From assembly GCA_002307295.1 (NCBI GenBank), contig DBTY01000058.1, positions 21,939 through 85,938 on the forward strand: a stretch of DNA of 64,000 nucleotides. The letters run 5' to 3'. Every line of letters begins with the position of its first letter. Position 1 is the first letter of the stretch. The position numbers and the translations under genes are program-made. Positions 23,826 through 33,190 of this stretch are shown here, in pieces. The DNA comes from Ignavibacteriales bacterium UBA1304 (GTDB lineage Bacteria > Bacteroidota > Ignavibacteria > Ignavibacteriales > Ignavibacteriaceae). The notes beneath the pieces are model-generated. The model was not told where the DNA came from. It was given only the letters and a program-made list of their open reading frames with translations, and did not search any database.

Positions 23826-23864
23826 AAAAGCCCAGTCCTGATTAATAGGGACTGGGCTTTTGTT
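23826..23864. terminator. Bidirectional terminator
   Basis: AAAAGCCCAGTCC (23826-23838) pairs with GGACTGGGCTTTT (23849-23861, continued by T). It lies between the convergent T9SS protein gene and the RND pump gene. Confidence 0.9.
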
Positions 23865-23868
23865 TCAA

Positions 23869-26800
23869 TTATTCAGCCGCTTCAATATGCGGAGGAAGAA
23901 GTTTGTATATTACAGGAGTGACGAATCTTGTTAATATTGTCGACGTAATTAATCCGCCTACAAGCGCTAATGCAAGGGGAGAGTATAAAGGCGACTGCTC
24001 TATGATTAGCGGAATTAACCCTCCTATAGCGGTTGCAGTTGTGAGTATGATTGGAAGAAATCTTGTTTCGCCCGCTTCTTCTATAGCCTGGTCAAGAGCC
24101 ATTCCTTTCTCGCGCAGGTAATTTGTATAATCGACAAGTAAAATTGTGTTTTTCACTTCAATCCCTGCCAGAGCTATAAACCCGACTACGGCTGTAAACG
24201 ATAAAGTATTGCCAGTAAGGAGCAGCATTACAACCGCCCCAATTACGCCTAAAGGAATAACTGAAAGAACAATCAAAGCGCTTTTGAACGTCTTGAATTC
24301 AAGAAGTAGGACGCCCATAAACCCAAATATTGTTATTGTAATTATTGTTCCTAATCCGCCAAAACTATCGGCGCTGCTTTCTACTTCTCCCGCGGCGGCG
24401 TAACTATAGCCTTTAGGGAAGGGATTATTATCAACTTTGCTTAGAATTTTTTTTGTTACTTCGTTAGTATTATATCCATTCTTAACATAACTTGTAAGAA
24501 TAACGTAACGGTTATTATTATAATGCTTAATAGTAGGGATTGAAGTTTCAAATTCCATTGAAGCTAGCTGATTAATTGGAATAAGCGTTCCTGTTTGTGA
24601 AGTAACATACAAATTATTAAAAACGTCAAGCGTCTGATGTTTATCGTGCTTAAGAGTCACATTTATTTGATATTTGTCCCCTTTATCGTCTCTGTAAATA
24701 GCGGCGTTTATCCCTGCAATTCCCATCCTTACTGTTCTATCAATCTCGTTTGTAGGAACCCCAAGCATTGCGGCTTTATCTTTATTTATATTAAGTTTTA
24801 TATCTGTTTTATAAGCGCTCAAAGGATTGTTGACATAGATAGTTCCTTCAGTAGACTTCATAAGCGATTCAATCTTGCGGGCTATTGAACGGAGCGAATC
24901 GAGGTTCTCGCCAAATATTCTTAACGCTATTGGCGCGTCTATAGGCGGTCCCTGCTCAAAACGTTTAACTTCAATTTTAGCGTTTGGGTAATAATTAAAT
25001 TTAGCGCGAAGCTGGTCAATAATATTATTAAGTTCGGGGACGTCCATATCTTTTAATCGTACAAAAATCTGAGCGTAATTTGCCGCTTCATTTTTTTGCG
25101 AGACGTTATAATAAATTCTCGGATTGCCTTTACCGACGTTTGTAAAGTAGCTGTCCATCTCTTTTATTTTATGAAGCTCGCTCTCAACATTATGAGCTAC
25201 TGTATCTGTTTTATCAAGATTAGTTCCAAGAGGAGTTTCGATATTAACTAAAAACATTGGCTTTTCTGATTCGGGAAAAAGACTAAAACCAATTACTTTA
25301 AATAAAAATAAACTTCCTGCAAATAAACCAAAAGCAATTACAAGCGTAGTATATGGATTAGTAACGGCTTTATTTAAAATTGGTCTGTAAGTAGCGTTGA
25401 TTATCTTTTTTAAATATCGAAGAGAAAAATTACCTTCAGGGTTTTCATGTCTGCTTAAAATCATACTTGCAAGAAACGGCACAACCGTTACCGAAACGAA
25501 AAACGAAGCCAATACAGTAGCCGAAACCGACATGGGGAGACTGCGTATAAAATCGCCCGAAGAGCCTGGAAGAAATATAAGCGGCAAAAATGCAAGTATA
25601 AGCGTGGCAGTTGCGCCCATTACGGCTTTGCTTATCTGGCTTGTAGCTTTTATTGCAGCGTCAAAACGAGAATAGCCTTCCCTCAAAAATCGTTCTATGT
25701 TTTCCACAACTACTATGCTATCGTCTACCAGAAGCCCAAGCGCTATAACAAGCCCTACTATGCTTAACTGATTTATAGTATACCCAAATATGTTAAGCAG
25801 AAAGAGACCAATAGAAATTGAAAGCGGAATTGAAATCATCACTACCGTTGACGCTCGCCAGCCAAGCGGCATAAGGGTGATCATAACCAATAAAATAGCT
25901 ATTGCAAAGTCTCTTGCAAAATGACTAAGCCTTTTATCAACGTCTCGAGCCTGAACAAATCCTTTCTCAAATTTCATGTTTGTCGGAAGGCTTTTTGAAA
26001 ACTCCGCAAGAACGGGCTCGACTTTTTGGTTTACCTGCAAGATGTTTGTTTTCTCTTTTTCGCTTGCGGAAATAAATACTGCGCGCTTGCCGTTATACCT
26101 TGCTATGTAAGTCTGGTCTTCGTCCTGCATAGTTACTGCGGCTATATCTTTCAGGTAAACAATTTTATTATCGGCCGATACGATAGGCAGATTCTTAATA
26201 TCATTGAGCGAGGAATAATCTCCTGTCGTTTTTATATTGAATTTTTTCCCTCCGGCGTCAACGCTGCCGCCTGGAATATTTACCGCTCCAGCCTGTATAA
26301 TCCCAATTGTTCTGCCCAATGGAATTTTATTCAACGCCATTTTAGGAAGGTCTATGCTGATTCTGATCTGTTGTTCCGGATAACCGTTTATTTTTACTTT
26401 TTTAATTTCAGGAATTTTCTCAAGACTTTTTTTAAGTATATCCGCTTCGTCGTAAATTTCTTTGTATGAAGCGGATTGGCTTACAATGGCGGATTGATAT
26501 GTACTTGCGTCGGAAGCGGAAAATTTAGTTATATCAAGACTCAACAAATCCGCCGGCAGCTGAGGACGGATAGCGTTAAGCTCGCGCACCACTTCGTTAT
26601 ATTTATCGTCTGGATTTGTACCGTAATTAAATTCTACTGACGTAACGCAAAGTCCGTCGTCTATACTTGAAGTGACTTTTTTTACGTCGTTCAGTTCTTT
26701 TACTTTTTCTTCTATCGGATCCGCTACAAGTTTTTCCATATCCTTTGGGCTTGCGCCGGGATATACTGCAACTATAGTACTTACGGAGACGTTAAATACC

Positions 26801-26913
26801 GGGTCTTCTCCCCGAGGCATATTTAGCAGGGAAGAGACTCCAATTGCCAGCGCCATTAAAAATATTATAATGGTAAACTGATAATTTTTTACTGAGAACT
26901 CTGTTATTTTCAT
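23869..26913 (-). CDS. RND efflux pump inner-membrane permease (HAE1-like)
   Basis: 1014 residues with the twelve-segment RND layout and two large periplasmic loops. The proton-relay residues are there: paired Asp in GLLVDDSIVVVENIER (TM4) and Lys in IALAGIEVKNTILLVDYTN (TM10). This pattern fits drug or organic-molecule export (HAE1) rather than the metal-pumping HME group. It is the last gene of a tetR-tolC-mfp-RND operon on the minus strand, 216 bases after the adaptor gene. With its partners it forms a tripartite pump from inner membrane to outside. The substrate is unknown. Confidence 0.93.
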   Translation of the reverse strand: MKITEFSVKNYQFTIIIFLMALAIGVSSLLNMPRGEDPVFNVSVSTIVAVYPGASPKDMEKLVADPIEEKVKELNDVKKVTSSIDDGLCVTSVEFNYGTNPDDKYNEVVRELNAIRPQLPADLLSLDITKFSASDASTYQSAIVSQSASYKEIYDEADILKKSLEKIPEIKKVKINGYPEQQIRISIDLPKMALNKIPLGRTIGIIQAGAVNIPGGSVDAGGKKFNIKTTGDYSSLNDIKNLPIVSADNKIVYLKDIAAVTMQDEDQTYIARYNGKRAVFISASEKEKTNILQVNQKVEPVLAEFSKSLPTNMKFEKGFVQARDVDKRLSHFARDFAIAILLVMITLMPLGWRASTVVMISIPLSISIGLFLLNIFGYTINQLSIVGLVIALGLLVDDSIVVVENIERFLREGYSRFDAAIKATSQISKAVMGATATLILAFLPLIFLPGSSGDFIRSLPMSVSATVLASFFVSVTVVPFLASMILSRHENPEGNFSLRYLKKIINATYRPILNKAVTNPYTTLVIAFGLFAGSLFLFKVIGFSLFPESEKPMFLVNIETPLGTNLDKTDTVAHNVESELHKIKEMDSYFTNVGKGNPRIYYNVSQKNEAANYAQIFVRLKDMDVPELNNIIDQLRAKFNYYPNAKIEVKRFEQGPPIDAPIALRIFGENLDSLRSIARKIESLMKSTEGTIYVNNPLSAYKTDIKLNINKDKAAMLGVPTNEIDRTVRMGIAGINAAIYRDDKGDKYQINVTLKHDKHQTLDVFNNLYVTSQTGTLIPINQLASMEFETSIPTIKHYNNNRYVILTSYVKNGYNTNEVTKKILSKVDNNPFPKGYSYAAAGEVESSADSFGGLGTIITITIFGFMGVLLLEFKTFKSALIVLSVIPLGVIGAVVMLLLTGNTLSFTAVVGFIALAGIEVKNTILLVDYTNYLREKGMALDQAIEEAGETRFLPIILTTATAIGGLIPLIIEQSPLYSPLALALVGGLITSTILTRFVTPVIYKLLPPHIEAAE

Positions 26914-27129
26914 TTTTGTATTAAAATATTATTATAAAAATTATTTTTTATTTTTTATGCTTATTAAGGCATTATTAAAGCGGTTGTTACGAGAGCGCGC
27001 TGGTAAAAGCGAGGCTGTTCGACCTATCTAAGCGCTCATTTATCTTCTCGCTGAATGACAATGATCTTAAGCGTTATTCTGAAAAAGGACAAAATTATCT
27101 TAATCGTTTTAGTATAATGCGTCATTATT

Positions 27130-28173
27130 TTAGTTCTTTATAATTTTAATTTTTGAATCCGGCGATAGATACGCAAGCCCTTCTGTTATTACTTCCGGCA
27201 CGTTTTCTATTCCGGATTTAACAGCGACTTTATCGCTAAGTATTTGCGCAATCCTTACTTTCTGTTTTTTTACGCTGTTATCTGGATTTGCTATGTAAAT
27301 ACTCCCTTCATTTTGATTTGATTCCGTTAGCGCTTCAATTGGAATTATATATAGCTTTTCGCTTTTATAGGGAGTCAATTCAACTTTTGCGGAAAGTCCG
27401 TCTGCAAGCTTTCTGGCGCCCGGATTTATTTTTAATTCAATCTGGAATGTCCCGGAATATGGATCTGCCGCCTCTGCAATTTCGCTAACCGAAGCCGCAA
27501 ATTTTTCTCCCGGATATGCGTCAAATGTTAATACGGCTTTATCGCCTTTGGAAATTCTTGCCCAGTCTTTATCAGAAACTCCAATCCTTATTACCCAGTC
27601 GTCTTTGTCTGACGAATTAATCATGTAAACAGGAACGCCCGGATTAACTAATTCTCCTTCGTTCAAAAATTTCTGAATTACCCGTCCGGATTCGGTTGCA
27701 TAAATAGCCGAATACTGCTGATTGAACTGCGCTATTTTCACTGATTGTTCTGAGGTTTCGTAACCTGTTTGAGCGTTTTGAAGCTGTTCATATGTAGCGG
27801 CGTTTTCGTTAAATAATTTTTGCACACGGTCGTAATCGCGTTTAGCTTTATCGCATAAGTTTTTAGCCTGTTTTACTTGCGCGTTTATTTCAGTCATATC
27901 AAGGGTCGCTAAAAGCTGTCCCTTCCGTATAGCGTCGCCAATATTTACGTATAACTTTTTTATTATCCCTCCCGTTTTGAAGGAAAGTTTTGCTTCTTTT
28001 TTAGAGGCAATCATTCCGCTTGAAATAATTGGAAGCGAGAAATCTTTGTATTCGACTTTTGCGGTTTTTACGGCTATGCGTTCTTCGTTGTTTGTACCCG
28101 GTTTGTTTCTGTTGCATCCAGCAAAAAAGTATAGGCTAATAATAAGGGTAAGAAGATAATATTTAGTTTTCAT
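27130..28173 (-). CDS. RND efflux periplasmic adaptor (membrane fusion) lipoprotein
   Basis: 347 residues. The lipoprotein signal ends in FFAGC (C20 lipidated), so the adaptor is anchored in the inner membrane. A barrel-sandwich hybrid half (KKLYVNIGDAIRKGQLLATL), a short helical hairpin (90-140), the second half-motif (ESGRVIQKFLNEGELVNPG) and a beta-barrel domain (GDKAVLTFDAYPGEKF) follow. It bridges the RND permease and the TolC-like channel. It lies 15 bases after the channel gene in the same operon. Confidence 0.93.
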   Translation of the reverse strand: MKTKYYLLTLIISLYFFAGCNRNKPGTNNEERIAVKTAKVEYKDFSLPIISSGMIASKKEAKLSFKTGGIIKKLYVNIGDAIRKGQLLATLDMTEINAQVKQAKNLCDKAKRDYDRVQKLFNENAATYEQLQNAQTGYETSEQSVKIAQFNQQYSAIYATESGRVIQKFLNEGELVNPGVPVYMINSSDKDDWVIRIGVSDKDWARISKGDKAVLTFDAYPGEKFAASVSEIAEAADPYSGTFQIELKINPGARKLADGLSAKVELTPYKSEKLYIIPIEALTESNQNEGSIYIANPDNSVKKQKVRIAQILSDKVAVKSGIENVPEVITEGLAYLSPDSKIKIIKN

Positions 28174-28188
28174 ATTAATTCCGATTTT

Positions 28189-29541
28189 TTAGTTAAAATT
28201 ATATAAGGCCGCAGCGCGTTCAAGTTCGGCCTGTTTAATCAAAGTATCCGTAAAGGCAACCTGATAAATAATCTGGTTATTTACATACTGCGTTAAAGCG
28301 TCGGTTAGCTCTAATAATAAAGCCTGTCCGGTAGAATAGCGCGCCTGCATTTGTCTGTAATACTCCTGCGAATATTCTAATGCAGATTCGGCGCTGTTGA
28401 GTTTAGAAGCGGCCGTATTCAAATCGAGCTGGGCGGAGTTTAATTGCAGAGATAGTTTTTTACTCGTTTCTTCCAAACCTGATTTTAGCGAAGACAAATC
28501 CGTTGCAGTCTGTTCAGTCTTACTTTTTGTGCGCATGCCGTTAAACAGGTTCCAGTTTAGTTGCAGACCAAACAGGTAATATCGCTGATCCGAATCGAAT
28601 TTGTATTTTGTTCCTTGATAGCCGGCAGATAAGAACGCGCCGACAGAAGGGATGTATTCTCCTTTATTCATTGAAAGCAGAAATTCGTTTTGTTTTATTC
28701 CGCTTTTAATCTGCTGCAATTCTTCTCTTCCGGCAACGTCATAAATCAGGCTATCGGCAGGGGTTAATCGCTTTTTGTCTATTTGAAATATTGCCGTGTC
28801 AATTTCTACCGGCGCCGACTGTTCTTTATTCAAAAGAAAGTTGAAATAAAGCGCTGAAAGTTTAACGCAGTTGGCCGCTTCGGTAAGCTGCGCCTCATTT
28901 TTACTTATCTCAGATGAGATTTTTAACAGACTGCTTTTTAGAACTACGTTGTTTTTTACAAGCGTTTCGGTGAGTTTATAATTATCGGCAAGTAAAGACG
29001 CAGCGTTTTTATAAATAGCCGCCGCTTTTACCGATTTAAGATAGTTATAATAAGCCGTCTTAATTTCTTTTACCAACTCGCGTTTATAAGCGTTTACTTC
29101 GGCTTCTTTCTGGCTGACTGATTCGTCTTTTATTTTATTGTTATACCAGATATCGGTGTTTATCAGAGGCATTTTTATTTCAATTCGGGTATCGTGGTAG
29201 TTATCCGGTAAAAGCTGGATGTTCTGGTTTTCTATCTGAGGAAAGACGTTTGATTTTGTTAGTTGATTAAGGGTTGAATAAACCGGGTTTAGCATTTCTC
29301 CAACCGGGAAGTTAATTTTTCTTCCTCCGTCGGAAAATTCATATTCGCTTTTGAAATCTACGGTAGGGAAGAAGAGCCCTTTTGCTTCTTTTAAAGCAAA
29401 AAAGGCTTTTTGCAGCGAAGAGTTTTTTTGCTTCAGGGCTAAGTTATTGTTTAATCCTTCATGGATATATTTCTCTATAACAGGGCTTTGAGCAAAATTC
29501 AGACTGCTTAATAAAAGCAGCTTTATCATTATTTTTTTCAT
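28189..29541 (-). CDS. TolC-like outer-membrane efflux channel
   Basis: 450 residues from the chosen start. A signal peptide (MKKIMIKLLLLSSLNFAQS) is followed by two OEP repeats with long alternating helices (KEIKTAYYNYLKSVKAAAIY; ALEYSQEYYRQMQARYSTGQ), the family signature of trimeric channels that span outer membrane and periplasm. The frame is open to 29592, but that extension would run over the TetR operator half-site at 29565-29576 and has no ribosome site; the ATG at 29541 has GAGAAG upstream. It is the second gene of the efflux operon. Confidence 0.9.
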   Translation of the reverse strand: MKKIMIKLLLLSSLNFAQSPVIEKYIHEGLNNNLALKQKNSSLQKAFFALKEAKGLFFPTVDFKSEYEFSDGGRKINFPVGEMLNPVYSTLNQLTKSNVFPQIENQNIQLLPDNYHDTRIEIKMPLINTDIWYNNKIKDESVSQKEAEVNAYKRELVKEIKTAYYNYLKSVKAAAIYKNAASLLADNYKLTETLVKNNVVLKSSLLKISSEISKNEAQLTEAANCVKLSALYFNFLLNKEQSAPVEIDTAIFQIDKKRLTPADSLIYDVAGREELQQIKSGIKQNEFLLSMNKGEYIPSVGAFLSAGYQGTKYKFDSDQRYYLFGLQLNWNLFNGMRTKSKTEQTATDLSSLKSGLEETSKKLSLQLNSAQLDLNTAASKLNSAESALEYSQEYYRQMQARYSTGQALLLELTDALTQYVNNQIIYQVAFTDTLIKQAELERAAALYNFN

Positions 29542-29564
29542 TTTTCTTCTCATTATTTTTATAG

Positions 29565-29613
29565 TAACTATAGTTAACAAAAAGAACGACATAGAAAATA
29601 TTAACAGTGTTAA
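29565..29613. promoter_or_regulatory. TetR operator sites between tetR and the channel gene
   Basis: TTAACA-G-TGTTAA (29601-29613) is the reverse complement of the site upstream of tetR. A second 12-bp palindrome, TAACTATAGTTA, lies at 29565-29576. Together they suggest that the regulator also controls the pump genes through an internal promoter. Confidence 0.6.
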
Positions 29614-29630
29614 CTATATGGGCAAAAAAA

Positions 29631-30239
29631 CTATTTTTTTATCATTTCAAAAATACTACTTGTTGACGCATAAATAATATCTTTAATGCTTTCCTTGGGA
29701 AACATCTTCATTCTGTCCCTTATATAAAGAGAAACGACGCCATGCACCTGCGCCCAAAATGCAAGCGTTGCAGTATTGGGATCCTTAGATTTAAGCTGGT
29801 TTTGGGCAATGCAGTCTTCTACTGTATTTTGGAGGCACATAAAAGTCTTTTTACCGCTGCACCAGTCGTCCGCGGTGTGGACCTTGTCCATCGCGTTTTT
29901 TGTGATAAACATCAGGTCGTAGTATTCGGAGTTTTCCAGGGCAAAAGTGATATATGTTTCGCCCAGCGCGTAAAGCCGGTCTATCGGATTTACTATCTTC
30001 ATATCTTCGCTAAACCGATTTAACAGGATAGAGAAGCCTATTTCCATAAGCTCATGGAAAATTTCTGTTTTATCTTTGTAGTATAAGTAAATAGTAGTAG
30101 GGCTGTACTCAATTTTATCGGCTATTTTGCGCAATGAAGTTTTTTCAAAACCTTCCTGAATAAACATATCTTTAGCCGCATTAAGGATAAGGGCTTTCAT
30201 TTCCTGTTTTTCGCGCGTTTTTCTTTCTGAAATACTCAT
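29631..30239 (-). CDS. TetR-family repressor of the efflux operon
   Basis: 202 residues. Residues 14-60 form the TetR helix-turn-helix (ILNAAKDMFIQEGFEKTSLRKI, then YSPTTIYLYYKDKTEIFHEL). The rest is an all-helical ligand-binding and dimerisation domain with WAQVHGVVSLYIRDR, as in the drug-sensing subgroup. It is the first gene of the tetR-tolC-mfp-RND operon, with a matching palindrome both before it and before the channel gene, so it probably represses itself and the pump. The inducer is unknown. Confidence 0.9.
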   Translation of the reverse strand: MSISERKTREKQEMKALILNAAKDMFIQEGFEKTSLRKIADKIEYSPTTIYLYYKDKTEIFHELMEIGFSILLNRFSEDMKIVNPIDRLYALGETYITFALENSEYYDLMFITKNAMDKVHTADDWCSGKKTFMCLQNTVEDCIAQNQLKSKDPNTATLAFWAQVHGVVSLYIRDRMKMFPKESIKDIIYASTSSIFEMIKK

Positions 30240-30268
30240 TTTTTAGGATTCTTATATTCTAAATAAAA

Positions 30269-30299
30269 TTAACACTGTTAACTTAATAACTAATGTTAA
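30269..30299 (-). promoter_or_regulatory. TetR operator upstream of tetR
   Basis: TTAACA-C-TGTTAA (30269-30281) is a perfect 6-bp inverted repeat around one base, plus an extra half-site TGTTAA at 30294-30299. It lies 30 bases before the tetR start. Confidence 0.65.
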
Positions 30300-30379
30300 T
30301 ACAAGCAAGCGTTTTTTATAAAAATTAAAAGATTATTGATTAAGCTAACTGTTTCAAATTATATTTGTCATGCCTGCGA

Positions 30380-30505
30380 AAGGAATCCCGGAGGGATTGC
30401 ATGTTTGTAGCGATTTGTTTAGCGATTTTATGCGACCCCCGCCGGGGTCGTATGATTTTGTTATCTATAACAGCTACAAACATTTGAATCCTTCGGATTC
30501 TTTTT
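30380..30505. repeat. Compound palindromic repeat element (MITE/REP-like)
   Basis: Nested inverted repeats lie in the 379-base gap after tetR: AATCCC/GGGATT near 30384-30397; ATGTTTGTAGC (30401-30411) with GCTACAAACAT (30473-30483); inside it CGACCCC (30433) with GGGGTCG (30450); then GAATCC/GGATTC at 30486-30500. The ends resemble each other, as in non-coding interspersed palindromic elements. No frame spans it. The rest of the gap shows nothing else. Confidence 0.55.
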
Positions 30506-30618
30506 CGCAAAAAAACACAATGTCCTTAGCTCTTTTAATCCGGCGGGCGCGTTTGAACTGTGGCGTGTAGTAGTAAAAATTCATTCTAATAAAAATTCCT
30601 GCTTTTGCCAGTTTTCTT

Positions 30619-31710
30619 TTATTGCATTTTAACGTCGTTGTACTTAATAACCCGTTTTTCTGAAATGACATTTGCAGAAAAGCCGCTTTTAACAATAGTC
30701 ATAAACTGCATAAAATCAGTTCTGTTTCCCTGAACATCCTGATCGTCATAATTTGCCCAGGAGGGGACGTGTTTAAGGGGTATATTAAGCCCAACTGAAG
30801 TAATAAGCCGTTTATTATCTAAATGACCAAAGCCCTGCGGGTCGGTAGCGTCAACTGGCAGCCAGCCGAGTCCCGGCATATAAATTTCGCTCCATACATG
30901 GTAACCTAGTTCTCCGTCGTTAATAATAAAACCGGATTGCTGGCGCGCCGGTATTCCTAACGAACGGCAGAGCGTTATATAAAGAGCGGAATACTGTCCG
31001 CAGTCGCCTTCGTATTTTTTTACCGCTTCAAGGACGCCCCGTTTTTCAGGGGGATAAACGTATTTCATTTTTCGCCTTACCCATTCAAATATGGCTTTGG
31101 CTTTGTTAAGCAGACTAATTTCGTTCCCAGTTATTTTGTTTGCCATTTTAACCAAGTCCGCCTGTTGTTCAAGCAGAGGTTCTGATTTTGTATAAAAGTA
31201 ATACAAATTATCCGGAACCGAACTGTAGTCCAGTGCAATTTTGGATTCGTCAATTTCAGGCTTATAATCGTATGTTAGGTACGAGAATCTTCTTTTTATT
31301 ACTATGGGGCCTGCTTCACGGACTTTTTGAGAAAAATTCCAAAACAGGATTTTGTTCCCGTTTTCAAAATCGGTGAATGTTTCCGTCGGTTGAACGGATG
31401 GTTCTTTCTTTTCTATAATTCTTTGGTTTGTCTGGTCTGTAAAATCGGAACACCAGATTAAGAGCGTTGGAGGCTGATCGGAAGGGAGGCCTCTGCTTAT
31501 GTTCCATCTGCGTAGAGAGTCGGGCGCAAAAAACTTAACTTTTTCTATTCTTATTGTAAACTCAACCTCTACCAATTTGGGATTAGTAAAACCGTTTTCC
31601 GGCGCCGGATACGGCAGATTGGATGTAAGTTTACCGGCCGGGACGCACCCGGATATAATCACAGAAACGCAAAATAATACAACTACACTCGAAGTGATTT
31701 TCTTAAACAT
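30619..31710 (-). CDS. Transglutaminase-like lipoprotein
   Basis: 363 residues. The lipoprotein signal ends in IISGC (C22). An N-terminal beta-rich part (40-180) precedes a transglutaminase-like core: AIFEWVRRKMKYVYPPEK, EGDCGQYSALYITLCRSLGI (catalytic Cys), GYHVWSEIYMPGLGWLPVDA (His and Asp). The triad is complete, so it could act as a cysteine protease, amidase or cross-linking enzyme in the periplasm or on the surface. The substrate is unknown. It is a single gene with no obvious operon partner. Confidence 0.85.
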   Translation of the reverse strand: MFKKITSSVVVLFCVSVIISGCVPAGKLTSNLPYPAPENGFTNPKLVEVEFTIRIEKVKFFAPDSLRRWNISRGLPSDQPPTLLIWCSDFTDQTNQRIIEKKEPSVQPTETFTDFENGNKILFWNFSQKVREAGPIVIKRRFSYLTYDYKPEIDESKIALDYSSVPDNLYYFYTKSEPLLEQQADLVKMANKITGNEISLLNKAKAIFEWVRRKMKYVYPPEKRGVLEAVKKYEGDCGQYSALYITLCRSLGIPARQQSGFIINDGELGYHVWSEIYMPGLGWLPVDATDPQGFGHLDNKRLITSVGLNIPLKHVPSWANYDDQDVQGNRTDFMQFMTIVKSGFSANVISEKRVIKYNDVKMQ

Positions 31711-31911
31711 AATATTTGCCCTACTACGTACAAATTAATTTATTGACCTGCCATAAAATAAAGATATCCCGCTCATTTGTAAAGGGCTTGTTCTGGGTAT
31801 TTTTTGGAGGAGGGAGGGAGGTAAGAGTTGAGGTGTTTTGGAAAAAGTAGAATTCTGATTACAAAAGGTAACGATATTTAAAAAATTATTACACATTAAA
31901 GTGATACATAA

Positions 31912-32964
31912 TTATTGATCATATAAAGTAGTACTATCTATTGTGCATTCAATGAAGTAATTTCTTAAACTAGTTCTTTCAAATGGAGCAAAGCACATAT
32001 AATAATTCCTTAAATCTAATGAATTGAAAATAAAATAAATATTAGCTGTTCCTTGATCGAGTAATAAAGAATTCATTTTTGTATCAGGGAAAATTGCATA
32101 AACATCTTTTGTCTCTTTGGGCTTAATTAAAAAATTAGTTATTGTATCATTTAATTGAGAAGTTAGATGAATTCGTCCATGCGATAAAATTTTCATTATT
32201 GCTCCTGTTGATTCAGCTATTTTATATTCACACAAAGGATGTAGTTCGAAATTATTTCTAAGTCTGTTTGTTATTTTTATATGAGCAAATAAAAGTTCAT
32301 TTTTTATTATTGATGAAGAGTTTGGGAAAAGAAAGGTTCTGATATTTGTAAATGAATTCGTGATATTTCCAACGGCTATAATAAAAATGCCAATGACAAT
32401 AATGATGCTTATAACCTTATTATTTTCTAGGTTAAAAAGCATTTTATCAGTCTTAGTTTTCACTTCCAGATTTGATTGTATATCCGTATTAATAAACTTT
32501 ATTTTTTCATTATGTTCTTGTATTGTGGAATGTAGAATGTCTTTAGAAAAAGATACTATACTATACAATCTGTTTTCATATGCTTTGACATTATCTTTTA
32601 CTAATGAACTATCTAGCTGATAACCTTGTGAAGCAAAAACAGATTGTAGCCCACTCTTTTCTTGTTCAATAAAATGATTCGCATAGCTAAGAAAGAGATT
32701 GTCAAGTTTTATCACATCAGCTTTATCAATTATATTTGGCTCGGAATAAGATTCTATAATTGATTTAATTATAATCGCTAAGTATTCTTTAAAATGTTTC
32801 TCTTTTATTTTTGAACGCAAATTAAAAAAAATGGAACCTTTGTTTGATCCATTTAGACGGTGGGAATCAATAAATTTATTAAATTCGTTTTTTTGTTTAT
32901 CGTTTAATTCGAACTGATAAATTCGAAGTTTTTGCTCAAAAATATCTTGAAAAAATTTACTCAT
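31912..32964 (-). CDS. Single-pass membrane protein of unknown function
   Basis: 350 residues. Residues 1-180 are helical, charged and Lys/Asn-rich, with no signal peptide. One transmembrane segment lies at about 182-200 (NNKVISIIIVIGIFIIAVGN), followed by 150 residues with beta-strand character (TSQLNDTITNFLIKPKETKD, TANIYFIFNSLDLRNYYM) that would face the periplasm if the N-terminus is inside. No known domain recognised. AT-rich, Asn/Ile/Lys-rich coding unlike the neighbouring core genes suggests an accessory gene gained by transfer. Confidence 0.65.
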   Translation of the reverse strand: MSKFFQDIFEQKLRIYQFELNDKQKNEFNKFIDSHRLNGSNKGSIFFNLRSKIKEKHFKEYLAIIIKSIIESYSEPNIIDKADVIKLDNLFLSYANHFIEQEKSGLQSVFASQGYQLDSSLVKDNVKAYENRLYSIVSFSKDILHSTIQEHNEKIKFINTDIQSNLEVKTKTDKMLFNLENNKVISIIIVIGIFIIAVGNITNSFTNIRTFLFPNSSSIIKNELLFAHIKITNRLRNNFELHPLCEYKIAESTGAIMKILSHGRIHLTSQLNDTITNFLIKPKETKDVYAIFPDTKMNSLLLDQGTANIYFIFNSLDLRNYYMCFAPFERTSLRNYFIECTIDSTTLYDQ

Positions 32965-33006
32965 TATTATCTTTTTAGATTAATTATTATTGTATAACAC
33001 ACTTCA

Positions 33007-33031
33007 AATCTCCGCCGTATCGCCCCTCGGT
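33007..33031 (+). repeat. Dispersed repeat R1, copy 1
   Basis: AATCTCCGCCGTATCG followed by CCCCTCGGT. The same two blocks recur at 34023-34053 with six extra bases between them. Confidence 0.6.
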
Positions 33032-33063
33032 AATTAGTAGAGGTTATCAAAAACATCTTTTAT

Positions 33064-33186
33064 TAACATAAATATTTTTTCCGCATTTAACATCATAAAA
33101 TTTAATTTTTTTAAGACGTTAATACGCGTTAATAAAGCGCAGGAAAACAAGCAGACTAAAAGTCCGCTTCTACGAATTAAAAAAAA
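33064..33186 (+). repeat. Dispersed repeat R2, copy 1
   Basis: TTAAGACG, then GTTAATAAAGC, then GCAGACTAAAAGTCCGC (a hairpin), ending in CTACGAATTAAAAAAA. A shorter copy is at 34441-34498 and a longer, deleted one at 35055-35182. Confidence 0.6.
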
Positions 33187-33190
33187 CGCA

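Noticed and set aside
30370..30695. Frames on both strands after tetR
   Set aside because: They are made by the palindromic repeat and the 3' end of the transglutaminase-like gene.
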